This document shows, in pieces, positions 9,301 to 17,498 of a stretch of DNA of 51,057 bases. This DNA is from Methylococcales bacterium (GTDB lineage Bacteria; Pseudomonadota; Gammaproteobacteria; Methylococcales; Methylomonadaceae), in assembly GCA_028688755.1 (NCBI GenBank), contig JAQTXN010000002.1, positions 1 to 51,057 on the forward strand. Direction: 5' to 3'. The position numbers and the translations under genes were made by a program. The notes beneath the pieces were generated by a model, which saw only the letters and a list, made by a program, of their open reading frames with translations, was not told the DNA's origin and did no database searches. Position 1 is the stretch's first letter; the number at the start of each line of letters is the position of its first letter.

Positions 9301-9410
9301 CTGTGCATATTTTGAAGTTTTTAGAACCAACGCTTTCACCCATGATAAATAAGGCAAGCGTAGAACCTGTTAAAACAACACCTGTTGTTGCACCAACTGT
9401 TGAGCCGTAA
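6357..9410 (+). CDS. Large bifunctional class A penicillin-binding protein (GT51 + transpeptidase)
   Basis: A 1017-residue inner-membrane peptidoglycan synthase. One N-terminal membrane helix (residues about 10-30) is followed by a GT51 glycosyltransferase domain: catalytic-type Glu164 in YIENREL, then GGSTLATQ near residue 204. The transpeptidase domain has the acyl-serine motif S498-T-S-K501, S604-I-N606 and K922-T-G924. The spacing between SIN and KTG is about 315 residues, roughly twice the usual, with an inserted mostly helical segment. The C-terminus is a short Pro/Val/Thr-rich tail. The active-site residues suggest both activities are intact. It is larger than PBP1a/1b of E. coli (about 850) and clearly divergent in the GT51 motifs (ENRELL rather than EDRxF). 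Confidence 0.85.
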   Translation: MKKKSSTLSRFLLLYTVLGSVAVTGVIVKLVTDEVKFSRYQARYLSEISKQLSFKLENAPSTSIRYPSHGPYDKRLGYTLLSDQIERLQKEGFGISAQATASSMMSQLMDEYGLFPIYQEKNQAGLRLVDTHEKPLFAAAYPTYGYPNFDAVPPVILHTLLYIENRELLNETHKNVNPAVEWERLGFAVLQMMAKKLGADINVPGGSTLATQIEKYRHSRNGYTESITDKLRQMASASIRAYLLGKDTTEMRKQIALAYLNTMPLAASGKLGEVHGLGDGLVSWFGADFKEVNHLLAAQRLKDVETINPEQAKAYRQVLSIFLSQRRPTYLLGSGFEALQNLTDSYLRLLANQGVISPALRDAALDVKLERAPKSSSHYVFVTEQKTQNVLRARLAQMLGIKTNYDLDRLDLTVKSTIDYDMQQQVTAALKKLSDPVNARAAGLMGERMLTPSNDLSAIIYSLVLFERSEKGNLLRVQTDNYDQPLDINEGIRLDLGSTSKMRTMVHYLELIAEIYQTYQGQTPKELAKVELHPRDFLSAWVIDQLKARPKITLDEILNQALERKYSASPDEYFYTGGGVHHFNNFSEDDDLRIVTVRDALRKSINLPFIRMMRDLAYHHLYKPEGIARWLESPDDDKRKEYLARFADREGLVYLRRFYARYHGKSTDDNLETLTQKVYPKPSRLTMLYEAIYPNRDRAALEAYLKEHIPTQVLVTENIDNLFYKYTPDNFDLQDQGYITKVHPLELWVVKYLADHPDATRDEVIEASAEQRQEIYQWLFKHSHSFAQQRRIMTLLEDDAFKQIHAAWERVGYPFASLTPSYATAIGASGDRPAALADLIGIISNDGVKLPAVRFANFHFAKSTPYETILDKTLESGQQVLLPEVARAARSAVMGVVTSGTAGSLNGVYKDANGKPLEVGGKTGTGDHRKDRHGANGQLIETKFISRAATFTFFLGDKFFGVITAYVSGENAGSYHFTSSLPVHILKFLEPTLSPMINKASVEPVKTTPVVAPTVEP

Positions 9411-9423
9411 CAGAAAATTTTTA

Positions 9424-9432
9424 TGGTATGCT
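9424..9432 (+). promoter_or_regulatory. Extended -10 promoter of the trp-acc-fol-pur run
   Basis: TGgTATGCT fits the extended -10 pattern, 41 nt before the trpF ATG. No strong -35 is seen and there is no leader peptide or trp attenuator hairpin between it and trpF. Confidence 0.45.
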
Positions 9433-9472
9433 ACGCGCCTAATTTTTCCCTTTTCTTATATTTCCCGATTTA

Positions 9473-10105
9473 ATGAGAACACGCCTTAAAATTTGCGGCT
9501 TTACCGAAGTTGAAACCGCTGTTTATGCCGCGCATTTAGGAGTTGATGCGATTGGTTTAGTTTTTTACGCCAAAAGTCCGCGTCATGTCACGATTGAAAA
9601 AGCCGTTGAAATTACCAAAGCCTTGCCACCTTTTACAACAGTTGTCGGGTTATTTGTGAATGAAAAAGAAAGCGTGATTCGTGACATTTTGGCGCAAGTT
9701 CCGATTGATTATTTGCAATTTCATGGTGATGAACCAGCGGCAGATTGCCGAATTTATGGCGAGCGTTACATCAAAGCCGTGAGCATGAAAAAAGGATTGG
9801 ATTTTGAAAAACTTCACGCGGAATATCACGACGCAAAAGGCTTACTGTTAGACGCTTACCATCCCGATGCAAAAGGCGGCACGGGAACACAATTTGACTG
9901 GGCGTTAATTCCTGCAAAACGACCAATTCCTATTATTTTGGCAGGCGGTTTGACTGTCCAAAACATTAAAAGAGCGATTCAAATCGCCCATCCCTACGCG
10001 GTCGATGTCAGTAGCGGAGTAGAATTAGAAAAAGGCAAAAAAGACATCGTTAAAATGACTGCATTTACACAACAAGTTCAAGAAGGTGACCGAGAAACAC
10101 TATGA
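9473..10105 (+). CDS. trpF: Phosphoribosylanthranilate isomerase TrpF
   Basis: A 210-residue TIM-barrel enzyme that isomerises phosphoribosylanthranilate to CdRP in tryptophan synthesis. The N-terminal LKICGFTE contains the catalytic Cys of the KICG motif. The phosphate-binding C-terminal part is [12 protein letters not shown] followed by AVDVSSGVE, and the catalytic Asp lies in [15 protein letters not shown]. Length is standard. The last bases overlap the trpB start (ATGA). The Shine-Dalgarno is weak. Confidence 0.95.
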   Translation: MRTRLKICGFTEVETAVYAAHLGVDAIGLVFYAKSPRHVTIEKAVEITKALPPFTTVVGLFVNEKESVIRDILAQVPIDYLQFHGDEPAADCRIYGERYIKAVSMKKGLDFEKLHAEYHDAKGLLLDAYHPDAKGGTGTQFDWALIPAKRPIPIILAGGLTVQNIKRAIQIAHPYAVDVSSGVELEKGKKDIVKMTAFTQQVQEGDRETL

Positions 10106-11304
10106 CAGAAAAATATAACATGCCCGACGAACGGGGACATTTTGGCGCGTATGGCGGCATTTTTGTTGCTGAAACCTTAATGCCTGCGATTACGGAATTA
10201 AACGCGGCTTATCAGCATTATATGCACGATGCGGATTTTGTCGCGGAACTCGATAAGGATATGCAACATTACGTCGGTCGTCCGTCGCCGCTTTATCACG
10301 CAGAACGTTGGACAAAAGAACTCGGTGGCGCACAGATTTATTTGAAACGTGAAGATTTAAATCACACGGGTTCGCACAAAATTAACAATACCGTTGGTCA
10401 AGCCTTACTCGCAAAACGCATGGGAAAAACCCGCATTATTGCAGAAACAGGCGCGGGTCAACATGGCGTTGCAACGGCAACTGTCGCAGCACGTTTAGGT
10501 TTGGAATGCGTGATTTATATGGGCGCAGTCGATGTTGCGCGTCAATCACTCAACGTTTATCGCATGAAATTACTTGGAGCGACGGTTGTTGCTGTTGAAT
10601 CAGGCTCTAAAACATTGAAAGATGCGTTAAACGAAGCATTACGCGATTGGGTTACAAATATCGATAACACGTTTTACATTATTGGAACGGTTGCTGGACC
10701 GCATCCGTATCCAGCAATGGTGCGTGATTTCCAAGCAATTTTAGGACGCGAAGCGAAGCAACAATGTTTAGCACAAGCGGGCAAATTACCAAATGCGTTA
10801 GTCGCGTGTGTGGGCGGTGGTTCAAATGCAATGGGGCTTTTCTATCCATTTATTGACGATGCCGATGTGAAACTAATTGGCGTTGAAGCCGCTGGTGATG
10901 GTGTTGAAACAGGTCGTCATTCAGCACCACTTTGTGCAGGTCGTCCTGGTGTATTGCATGGAAATCGTACTTATTTAATGTCTGACGATGATGGCGAAAT
11001 TATTGAAACACACTCGATTTCAGCAGGTTTAGATTATCCAGGTGTTGGGCCTGAACACGCATGGCTTAAAGATTCTGGTCGCGCTCAATATGTGAATATC
11101 ACCGATGATGAAGCACTCGGCGGTTTTTACGCATTAACTCGCATGGAAGGCATTATCCCAGCATTAGAATCCAGTCACGCGATGGCGTATGTGATGAAAC
11201 TCGCACCGACGATGAAACAAGATGAAATTTTGATTGTGAATTTATCGGGTCGTGGCGACAAAGATATGCAAACAATGGCAAGAAGAGAAGGAATTGAACT
11301 ATGA
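10102..11304 (+). CDS. trpB: Tryptophan synthase beta subunit TrpB
   Basis: A 400-residue PLP enzyme condensing indole and serine to tryptophan. PLP-binding Lys93 lies in [22 protein letters not shown] holds the catalytic Glu, and [10 protein letters not shown] is the PLP phosphate loop. It starts with an ATGA overlap with trpF and ends with another overlap onto trpA, keeping the alpha and beta subunits stoichiometric. Length and motifs are those of TrpB1, the type that pairs with TrpA. Confidence 0.97.
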   Translation: MTEKYNMPDERGHFGAYGGIFVAETLMPAITELNAAYQHYMHDADFVAELDKDMQHYVGRPSPLYHAERWTKELGGAQIYLKREDLNHTGSHKINNTVGQALLAKRMGKTRIIAETGAGQHGVATATVAARLGLECVIYMGAVDVARQSLNVYRMKLLGATVVAVESGSKTLKDALNEALRDWVTNIDNTFYIIGTVAGPHPYPAMVRDFQAILGREAKQQCLAQAGKLPNALVACVGGGSNAMGLFYPFIDDADVKLIGVEAAGDGVETGRHSAPLCAGRPGVLHGNRTYLMSDDDGEIIETHSISAGLDYPGVGPEHAWLKDSGRAQYVNITDDEALGGFYALTRMEGIIPALESSHAMAYVMKLAPTMKQDEILIVNLSGRGDKDMQTMARREGIEL

Positions 11305-12104
11305 GCCGATTAGCTGGATTATTTGCCGAATTGGCACAAAAAAATCGCAAAGCGTTAATTCCGTTTGTAACCGCTGGCGACCCGAATCCTCAATTTACTG
11401 TACCGCTGATGCACGCCATGGTTGGTGCAGGTGCAGACGTTATTGAATTGGGCGTACCATTTTCTGACCCTATGGCGGATGGTCCTGTCATTCAACGTGC
11501 GAGTGAACGCGCCTTAGCACATCATCAAAGTTTGCGGACGACGCTTGCGATTGCTAAAGAATTCCGTAAAACCAACGGACATACGCCTGTTGTTTTAATG
11601 GGTTATTTGAATCCTATTGAAATCATGGGTTATGAAAAATTTGCTGATGAATTAAAAGCGGCAGATGTTGATGGTGCGTTGACAGTCGATATTCCCCCCG
11701 AAGAAGCAGGCGAATTAACTGCATTATTGAAAGCTCGCGGTGTTGACCCAATTTTCTTACTTGCCCCAAATAGCAGTGCAGAGCGCGTACAAAAAATGGA
11801 TGCAATTGGCTCAGGCTACTTGTATTACGTTTCGTTAAAAGGCGTAACAGGCGCAGGGCATTTAGATGTTGCAGATGTTGAAGCGAAATTAGCGGAAATT
11901 CGTGCCAATACAAAATTACCTGTAGCGATTGGTTTTGGTGTTAAAGACGCAGAAACGGCAAAAACAGTTGCAAACTTAGGTGATGGTGTTGTCGTGGGTA
12001 GTGCTTTAATTAGCCAAATCGAGGCAAATTTGCACAGTCCCGCGCAAGCAAAACAAGCAATTATTGAATTATTAACTTCAATGCGTCAGGCAATGGATAA
12101 CTAA
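11301..12104 (+). CDS. trpA: Tryptophan synthase alpha subunit TrpA
   Basis: A 267-residue TIM-barrel subunit cleaving indole-3-glycerol phosphate to indole, which is channelled to TrpB. The signature [16 protein letters not shown] carries catalytic Glu and the FSDP loop; [10 protein letters not shown] carries the second catalytic acid, and [11 protein letters not shown] the phosphate site. The ATG overlaps the trpB stop by 4 nt, and accD starts 2 nt after the TrpA stop. Confidence 0.97.
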   Translation: MSRLAGLFAELAQKNRKALIPFVTAGDPNPQFTVPLMHAMVGAGADVIELGVPFSDPMADGPVIQRASERALAHHQSLRTTLAIAKEFRKTNGHTPVVLMGYLNPIEIMGYEKFADELKAADVDGALTVDIPPEEAGELTALLKARGVDPIFLLAPNSSAERVQKMDAIGSGYLYYVSLKGVTGAGHLDVADVEAKLAEIRANTKLPVAIGFGVKDAETAKTVANLGDGVVVGSALISQIEANLHSPAQAKQAIIELLTSMRQAMDN

Positions 12105-12106
12105 TC

Positions 12107-13024
12107 ATGAGTTGGTTTGAAAAATTACGTCCGTCGATTATTAGAACCGAATCGTCAGGCAAAAAAACGACTGTTCCCGAAGGATTATGGGCAAAATGTC
12201 CAAGTTGTAACGCCATTTTGTACAACAGTGAACTCGAAAAAAACGGCAGTGTTTGTCCAAAATGTGACCATCACATGCGGATTTCGGCGCGTGCGCGTTT
12301 GAATTTATTTTTAGATGAAAACGGACGCGAAGAAATCGGCAAAAACGTTAAACCTGTTGACCCGCTAAAATTCAAAGATAGCAAAAAATACAAAGACCGT
12401 GTCACCCAAGCGCAAAAACAAACCAAAGAAAATGACGCGCTTATCGTGATGAAAGGCGAATTATTAGGACAACCCATTGTTGCGGCGGCATTTGATTTTA
12501 GTTTCATGGGCGGCTCGATGGGTTCGGTTGTCGGCGAAAAATTCGTACGCGGCGTGAACAAAAGTTTAGAACTGAATGCGCCGTTTATTGTTTTCACCGC
12601 CAGCGGTGGCGCGAGAATGCAAGAATCGTTGTTTTCGCTTTTCCAAATGGCAAAAACGAGTGCGGCATTAACCAAACTTGCAGAACGTGGCATTCCATAC
12701 ATTTCGTTTATGACTGACCCAACAATGGGCGGTGTGTCGGCAAGTTTGGCAATGCTAGGCGATTTGAATGTGGCTGAACCCAATGCCTTAATTGGTTTTG
12801 CAGGGCCTCGCGTGATTGAACAAACGGTGCGTGAAAAATTGCCAGAAGGTTTCCAACGAAGCGAGTTTTTACAAGAACACGGCGCAATCGATATGATTAT
12901 TCATCGTCGTGATATTCGTGAAAAAATCGCTAGAATTTTGGCAATGCTCACCGCAAATCGTGGTGTTTCGATGCCTGAAATTGTGGTTGATGACTTATCA
13001 ATTGATGCCGAAGACGCAGGTTAA
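12107..13024 (+). CDS. accD: Acetyl-CoA carboxylase carboxyltransferase subunit beta
   Basis: A 305-residue subunit of the carboxyltransferase half of acetyl-CoA carboxylase; with AccA it moves CO2 from carboxybiotin to acetyl-CoA. The N-terminal zinc ribbon is intact (Cys31, Cys34, Cys50, Cys53). The crotonase-fold core has the oxyanion-hole motif [10 protein letters not shown] and [16 protein letters not shown]. Linkage to folC is conserved in gammaproteobacteria. Length matches the family. Confidence 0.96.
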   Translation: MSWFEKLRPSIIRTESSGKKTTVPEGLWAKCPSCNAILYNSELEKNGSVCPKCDHHMRISARARLNLFLDENGREEIGKNVKPVDPLKFKDSKKYKDRVTQAQKQTKENDALIVMKGELLGQPIVAAAFDFSFMGGSMGSVVGEKFVRGVNKSLELNAPFIVFTASGGARMQESLFSLFQMAKTSAALTKLAERGIPYISFMTDPTMGGVSASLAMLGDLNVAEPNALIGFAGPRVIEQTVREKLPEGFQRSEFLQEHGAIDMIIHRRDIREKIARILAMLTANRGVSMPEIVVDDLSIDAEDAG

Positions 13025-13032
13025 AAACAAAA

Positions 13033-14316
13033 ATGAACCGCTTTAATTCCTTAAATGATTGGTTAACGTGGCAAGAGAGTTTGCATCCGTTACCCATTGA
13101 TTTGGGGTTGGAACGGGTGAAACGTGTTTTTGAAACGCTTTTGCCCTCGTATAAAAAGCAAAAGCCGCCGACGATTACTGTTGCAGGCACGAATGGCAAA
13201 GGTTCGACGGTTGCGTATTTGCAGGAATTTTATTTAGCGGCAGGTCACAAAGTTGGTGCGTATACATCGCCACATATTTTGCATTATAACGAACGTATTA
13301 AAATTAACGGCAAAGCGATTTCCGATGAGTTAATTTGTGCGGCGTTTGAACAAATCGACAAGGCACGAGGCAATATCTCGCTGAGTTATTTTGAATTTAG
13401 TACACTTGCTGCATTGCTCATTTTTTCGCAACAAAACGTGGCGGTTCAAATTTTAGAAGTGGGTTTAGGTGGACGTTTAGATGCAGTGAATATCATCGAT
13501 GCTGACATTGCGATTGTGACCAGCATTGCGATTGATCACGTTGAATATCTAGGCAAAACACGCGACGAAATCGGTTTGGAAAAAGCGGGCGTTTTTCGCC
13601 CGAATACACCTGCAATTGTGAGTGATTTGCGTCCGCCAGCCACGCTGCTCAATTACGCTTACGAAAATAATGTGCTTTTGTTACAGCTGGGAAAAACGTT
13701 TTTTTACGAAAAACAGGGGGAAACGTGGACGTGGCAAGGTTTGTCGCAAACAATTTCAGATCTGCCCAATCCCGCGTTGAAAGGAAATCATCAATATCGC
13801 AATGCGTCAGCGGCGATTTTTGCCATACAATGTTTGGCAAATGATTTGCCCGTAAGCGAAACGTCTATCAAAATGGCATTAAAAAATGTGCGATTGGCAG
13901 GGCGTTTTCAACTCATTGATGGCGACATTCCCGTGCTTTTAGATGTGGGACACAATCCACAAGCCGTGCAAACGTTGGTGGATTATTTAACAGAAAACTT
14001 TGCCAATCGCCGCATTCACGCCATTTTTTCAATGATGAAAGACAAAGATATTGTAGGCGTTTTAGAACTCATGAAACCTGTTGTTTCAGATTGGTTTTTT
14101 GCGCCACTGCCGCAAAATCCGCGTGCTATTAGCGTGGAAAAAATGCGCGAACTCTTTTCTAAATCTGGCATTTCAGCTGCCAACACAAATTTTCAAAATT
14201 TTACCCAAGCCTTTGCTGCGGCGAAACATAACGCCAAAAGTGGCGATTTAATTTTAGTTTTTGGGTCATTTTTTTTAGTATCAGAATGCAGTGCAAATTT
14301 AAAAATAGGTGAATAA
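13033..14316 (+). CDS. folC: Bifunctional folylpolyglutamate / dihydrofolate synthase FolC
   Basis: A 427-residue Mur-ligase-fold enzyme that adds glutamate to dihydropteroate and to folates. The ATP P-loop is TVAGTNGKGSTVAYL (residues about 48-62); TSPHILHYNERIKING is the folate-binding loop and LEVGLGGRLDAVNII the second family signature. DVGHNPQAV lies in the C-terminal domain. It follows accD by 8 nt and precedes the SPOR gene by 3 nt, so it is cotranscribed. Confidence 0.95.
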   Translation: MNRFNSLNDWLTWQESLHPLPIDLGLERVKRVFETLLPSYKKQKPPTITVAGTNGKGSTVAYLQEFYLAAGHKVGAYTSPHILHYNERIKINGKAISDELICAAFEQIDKARGNISLSYFEFSTLAALLIFSQQNVAVQILEVGLGGRLDAVNIIDADIAIVTSIAIDHVEYLGKTRDEIGLEKAGVFRPNTPAIVSDLRPPATLLNYAYENNVLLLQLGKTFFYEKQGETWTWQGLSQTISDLPNPALKGNHQYRNASAAIFAIQCLANDLPVSETSIKMALKNVRLAGRFQLIDGDIPVLLDVGHNPQAVQTLVDYLTENFANRRIHAIFSMMKDKDIVGVLELMKPVVSDWFFAPLPQNPRAISVEKMRELFSKSGISAANTNFQNFTQAFAAAKHNAKSGDLILVFGSFFLVSECSANLKIGE

Positions 14317-14319
14317 AAA

Positions 14320-15159
14320 ATGGATCATGAATTAAAACAACGTTTGATTGGCGCATTGGTTGTCACGATATTGTCGGCGATTTTCATTCCGATGTTGTTT
14401 GATGACCCAATCGAAGAAGAAGGGCAAGCGGTGACAACGCTTGCGTTACCCGTAGAAAATCAATTTGTTGAAGAACCCGCCGTGAAAGCCCCTGCAAGTT
14501 CTGAGCAAGTTTTGGAAATTCCAAAACAACCGCAAGTTGAAGTAGCTGCGCTCGCACCGACAACAACGCCTGTGACAACGGCGAAAAATACTTTACGTCC
14601 TGACGAAATGGAGGATGCGCCCATCAGCACGCCTGCACCCACGTTGAAACCGAAACCCGCACCTAAAATTGAACCCAAAAAATCGGCGTATTCTGAAACC
14701 ACAAATTACGGTGTAACCCCTCCCGAAGAAATCGATGATGAACCGCCAATGAAGCCTAAAGCAGAAGCCAAAAAGGCAGGCGATAAATCTGAAGATGTTC
14801 TTTTAAAACAAATGCGAGCTGCAAAATTACTTGATGATGCGCCTGCGGCAAAAACGCCCACAACCGCGCCTATTGATGTCAATGTGGCAGATGTCAAAAA
14901 AGTTCTCACGCCCGAACAACCTAAAAAAGCAGGTCGTTGGTTTATTCAATTGGCAAGTTTGACCAATAAATCCAAAGCCGAAACGCTGCAAGAAGGCTTG
15001 AAATCACAAGGTTTGCCTGTGACACTTTCACAAATTCAAAATGAAAAAGGGACATTTTACCGTTTGCGTGTCGGGCCTGAATTAGACGGAAAACGCGCGG
15101 CGGCAATGAAAAAGAAAATGGATGATCAAGGTATTACATCAATTTTAGTTTCTGAATGA
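14320..15159 (+). CDS. dedD: SPOR-domain septal protein (DedD-like)
   Basis: A 279-residue bitopic inner-membrane protein: cytoplasmic start MDHELKQRLIGAL, one membrane helix (residues about 8-25), a long Pro/Ala/Lys-rich periplasmic linker (about 30-195) and a C-terminal SPOR domain from GRWFIQLASLTNKSKAETL to the end. SPOR domains bind denuded glycan strands at the division septum. Position between folC and cvpA is the same as for dedD in E. coli, so orthology is likely although the linker is not conserved. Confidence 0.9.
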   Translation: MDHELKQRLIGALVVTILSAIFIPMLFDDPIEEEGQAVTTLALPVENQFVEEPAVKAPASSEQVLEIPKQPQVEVAALAPTTTPVTTAKNTLRPDEMEDAPISTPAPTLKPKPAPKIEPKKSAYSETTNYGVTPPEEIDDEPPMKPKAEAKKAGDKSEDVLLKQMRAAKLLDDAPAAKTPTTAPIDVNVADVKKVLTPEQPKKAGRWFIQLASLTNKSKAETLQEGLKSQGLPVTLSQIQNEKGTFYRLRVGPELDGKRAAAMKKKMDDQGITSILVSE

Positions 15160-15163
15160 AATC

Positions 15164-15676
15164 GTGTTTCCTGTCGCGCTAAAACCGTTCATTTGGATTG
15201 ATTACAGCATTGTCGCCGTGTGTGGCGTGACAATGACAATCGGTACGATGCGCGGTTTTAGCCGAGAAGTTGTCGCGTTATTGCTTTGGGTGATTGGTTT
15301 TTGGGTGAGTTTGCATTTTTCAGCAAATTTTTCGACAACACTACAAAATTTGATTCCAGCATCTAAAAAACGCTTCGCCGTCACGTTTATTGGTTTATTC
15401 GTCGCTACTGTTATGGCAGGCAGCTTCATTCAAAACCTACTACTTACGCGCTTCAAACAAACTTACAATCACACCGCTTTCATGGAACGTTTAGGCGGGT
15501 TGTTATGCGGCATGATGCAAGGCATTGTGATTACGAGTATTGTCGTTTTTCTGGCTGGATTTTCGCCGTTACCTCATAAAAATTGGTGGATCGAATCCAG
15601 TTTGTTACCTTCTTTTCAACTTTTGACCGTTTGGTTGCGCGATAACATCGCGCTAAAAATGGCTCTCACTGTTTAA
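15164..15676 (+). CDS. cvpA: CvpA family membrane protein
   Basis: A 170-residue inner-membrane protein with about four hydrophobic helices. The family N-terminus is present: WIDYSIVAVCGVTMTIGTMR followed by GFSREVVALLLWVIGFW. CvpA is needed for colicin V production and for envelope stress and bile tolerance in enterobacteria; its molecular function is unknown. The start is GTG 15164, 4 nt after the dedD stop; the only ATG nearby (15156) is out of frame and a stop closes the frame just upstream. No strong Shine-Dalgarno, so translation probably depends on coupling. Confidence 0.9.
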   Translation: MFPVALKPFIWIDYSIVAVCGVTMTIGTMRGFSREVVALLLWVIGFWVSLHFSANFSTTLQNLIPASKKRFAVTFIGLFVATVMAGSFIQNLLLTRFKQTYNHTAFMERLGGLLCGMMQGIVITSIVVFLAGFSPLPHKNWWIESSLLPSFQLLTVWLRDNIALKMALTV

Positions 15677-15715
15677 ACTTATTGTTAATTTCTATTCAAA
15701 TCAGGTGAAAAAATA

Positions 15716-17221
15716 ATGTGTGGTATTGTTGCTATCGTTTCCCATCAAGCTGTAAATCAAGATTTGTACGACGCGCTGACTGTCTTACAACATCGCGGAC
15801 AAGATGCGGCGGGAATTGTGACGTGTGAAAATGGACGGTTACATTTACGCAAAGACAACGGATTAACGCGCGATGTTTTTACCAATGACCAAATGTTGCG
15901 TTTGCGCGGCAATATGGGAATCGCGCACGTTCGTTATCCAACCGCTGGTTGCACGAGTTCTGCGGAAGCACAGCCGTTTTATGTGAATTCGCCATTTGGT
16001 TTAACCCTCGCACATAACGGTAATTTAACCAATACTGAAGAACTTAAAAAAGCGTTGTTTGACGAAGACCAACGTCATATCAATACGGATTCAGATTCGG
16101 AAGTTTTACTCAATGTCTTCGCACATGAATTGCAAACTTTGCATAAATCAGAACTCACCGTTACCGATATTTTCAACGCTGTAAAAGGCGTGCATCGTCG
16201 TTGCCGAGGTGCTTACGCGGTAGTGATTATGATTGCTGGCGTGGGAATTTTAGGTTTTCGTGACCCGAATGGAATTCGTCCAGCGGTATTTGGTGAACGA
16301 AATAGCGAAGGTGGAAAAGAATTCATGATTGCCTCAGAAAGTGTCGCACTCGACGTGTTAGGTTTTGACATCACGCGTGACATTGCTCCAGGTGAAGCTA
16401 TTTTCATCGAACAGTCTGGCAAATTGCACACCCAACAATGCGCTGAAAAAGTCGATCATTGCCCGTGTATTTTTGAATACGTTTATTTTGCTCGTCCAGA
16501 TTCGATTATCGACAACATTTCCGTTTATAAAGCACGTTTGCGGATGGGCGAGAAATTGGCAGCAAAAGTGCAGCGTGAATGGGCAAATCACGATATTGAC
16601 GTGGTTATTCCCATTCCTGATACCAGTCGAACTGCCGCGTTGCAAATGGCAAATAAATTAGGTGTGAAATTTAGTGAAGGCTTTATTAAAAATCGCTATA
16701 TCGGACGCACATTCATTATGCCTGGACAAAAATTACGCGAAAAATCGGTGCGTCAAAAACTCAACGCCATTGATTTAGAGTTCAAAGGTAAAAACGTGTT
16801 GCTCGTCGATGATTCGGTCGTGCGCGGCACAACCTCAGCACAAATTATTCAAATGGCACGCGATTCAGGCGCGAAAAAAGTTTATTTCGCTTCCGCTGCG
16901 CCACCTGTTCGTTATCCCAATGTGTATGGAATTGATATGCCAGCTGCACATGAATTGATTGCACATAATCGCACCGAAGAAGAAGTGTGCCAAGCCATTG
17001 GCGCAGACAAATTGATTTACCAAGATTTAGACGATTTGATTGCAGCGGTTCAAAAAGGGAATCCTGACATTTTACACTTCGATACCTCCTGTTTTAGCCA
17101 TGAATATATTACGGGTGATATTGATGATGCGTATTTAGAACGTATTGAAGCCTTGCGAAATGACGGCGCACAAGCGCAATCAAATGCCGCAAATTTCATT
17201 ATTGAAATGCAAAATGCCTAG
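15716..17221 (+). CDS. purF: Amidophosphoribosyltransferase PurF
   Basis: A 501-residue enzyme for the first committed step of purine synthesis, PRPP plus glutamine to phosphoribosylamine. The Ntn glutaminase nucleophile is Cys2, exposed after Met removal ([10 protein letters not shown]). [13 protein letters not shown] and the HNGNLTN loop belong to the glutaminase domain; the PRPP loop is [22 protein letters not shown] is before the ATG at short distance (CAGGTGAAAAA). It ends the biosynthetic run; cvpA-purF linkage is conserved. Confidence 0.97.
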   Translation: MCGIVAIVSHQAVNQDLYDALTVLQHRGQDAAGIVTCENGRLHLRKDNGLTRDVFTNDQMLRLRGNMGIAHVRYPTAGCTSSAEAQPFYVNSPFGLTLAHNGNLTNTEELKKALFDEDQRHINTDSDSEVLLNVFAHELQTLHKSELTVTDIFNAVKGVHRRCRGAYAVVIMIAGVGILGFRDPNGIRPAVFGERNSEGGKEFMIASESVALDVLGFDITRDIAPGEAIFIEQSGKLHTQQCAEKVDHCPCIFEYVYFARPDSIIDNISVYKARLRMGEKLAAKVQREWANHDIDVVIPIPDTSRTAALQMANKLGVKFSEGFIKNRYIGRTFIMPGQKLREKSVRQKLNAIDLEFKGKNVLLVDDSVVRGTTSAQIIQMARDSGAKKVYFASAAPPVRYPNVYGIDMPAAHELIAHNRTEEEVCQAIGADKLIYQDLDDLIAAVQKGNPDILHFDTSCFSHEYITGDIDDAYLERIEALRNDGAQAQSNAANFIIEMQNA

Positions 17222-17227
17222 CGAGAG

Positions 17228-17254
17228 TTAAGATATAGGAAAATATGCCGATAG
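17228..17254 (+). promoter_or_regulatory. Candidate sigma-28 (FliA) promoter ahead of the chemoreceptor
   Basis: TTAAGATA, then exactly 11 nt, then GCCGATAG. The FliA consensus is TAAAGTTT-N11-GCCGATAA, so the -10 matches 7/8 with perfect spacing and the -35 matches 5/8. It lies just after the purF stop and points at the MCP gene, but the leader would be about 235 nt, long for such a gene. Confidence 0.4.
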
Positions 17255-17425
17255 TATCGAGTGCTTACTGTTTTGTTGCACAGAAATTGCTTGTTTGTAT
17301 TTAAGCGATGTTCGATTTTCAAGATTTAAACGATTATTTTTAATACCGTTGTATTTTTGAAACGCACACTCATTCTTTCGGTTTATTTACCATTGCTGTT
17401 TTAGAAAAGTCGAACACCGCGTAAA

Positions 17426-17444
17426 TACGGGCAAATTGCCTGTA
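17426..17444. promoter_or_regulatory. 19-bp imperfect palindrome in the chemoreceptor leader
   Basis: TACGGGCAAATTGCCTGTA reads nearly the same on both strands: the inner GGCAA-A-TTGCC is perfect and only one outer pair is a G:T. It lies 55 nt before the MCP start. It looks like a dimeric-repressor operator, or a hairpin in the mRNA leader. Confidence 0.4.
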
Positions 17445-17498
17445 TATAACAATAACTACAAATACTCGGATTTACACTCTTACCCAAAGTGAGCTTTT

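Noticed and set aside
12271..12783. 170-codon minus ORF inside accD
   Set aside because: It is fully inside a conserved accD, with no motif; a shadow ORF.
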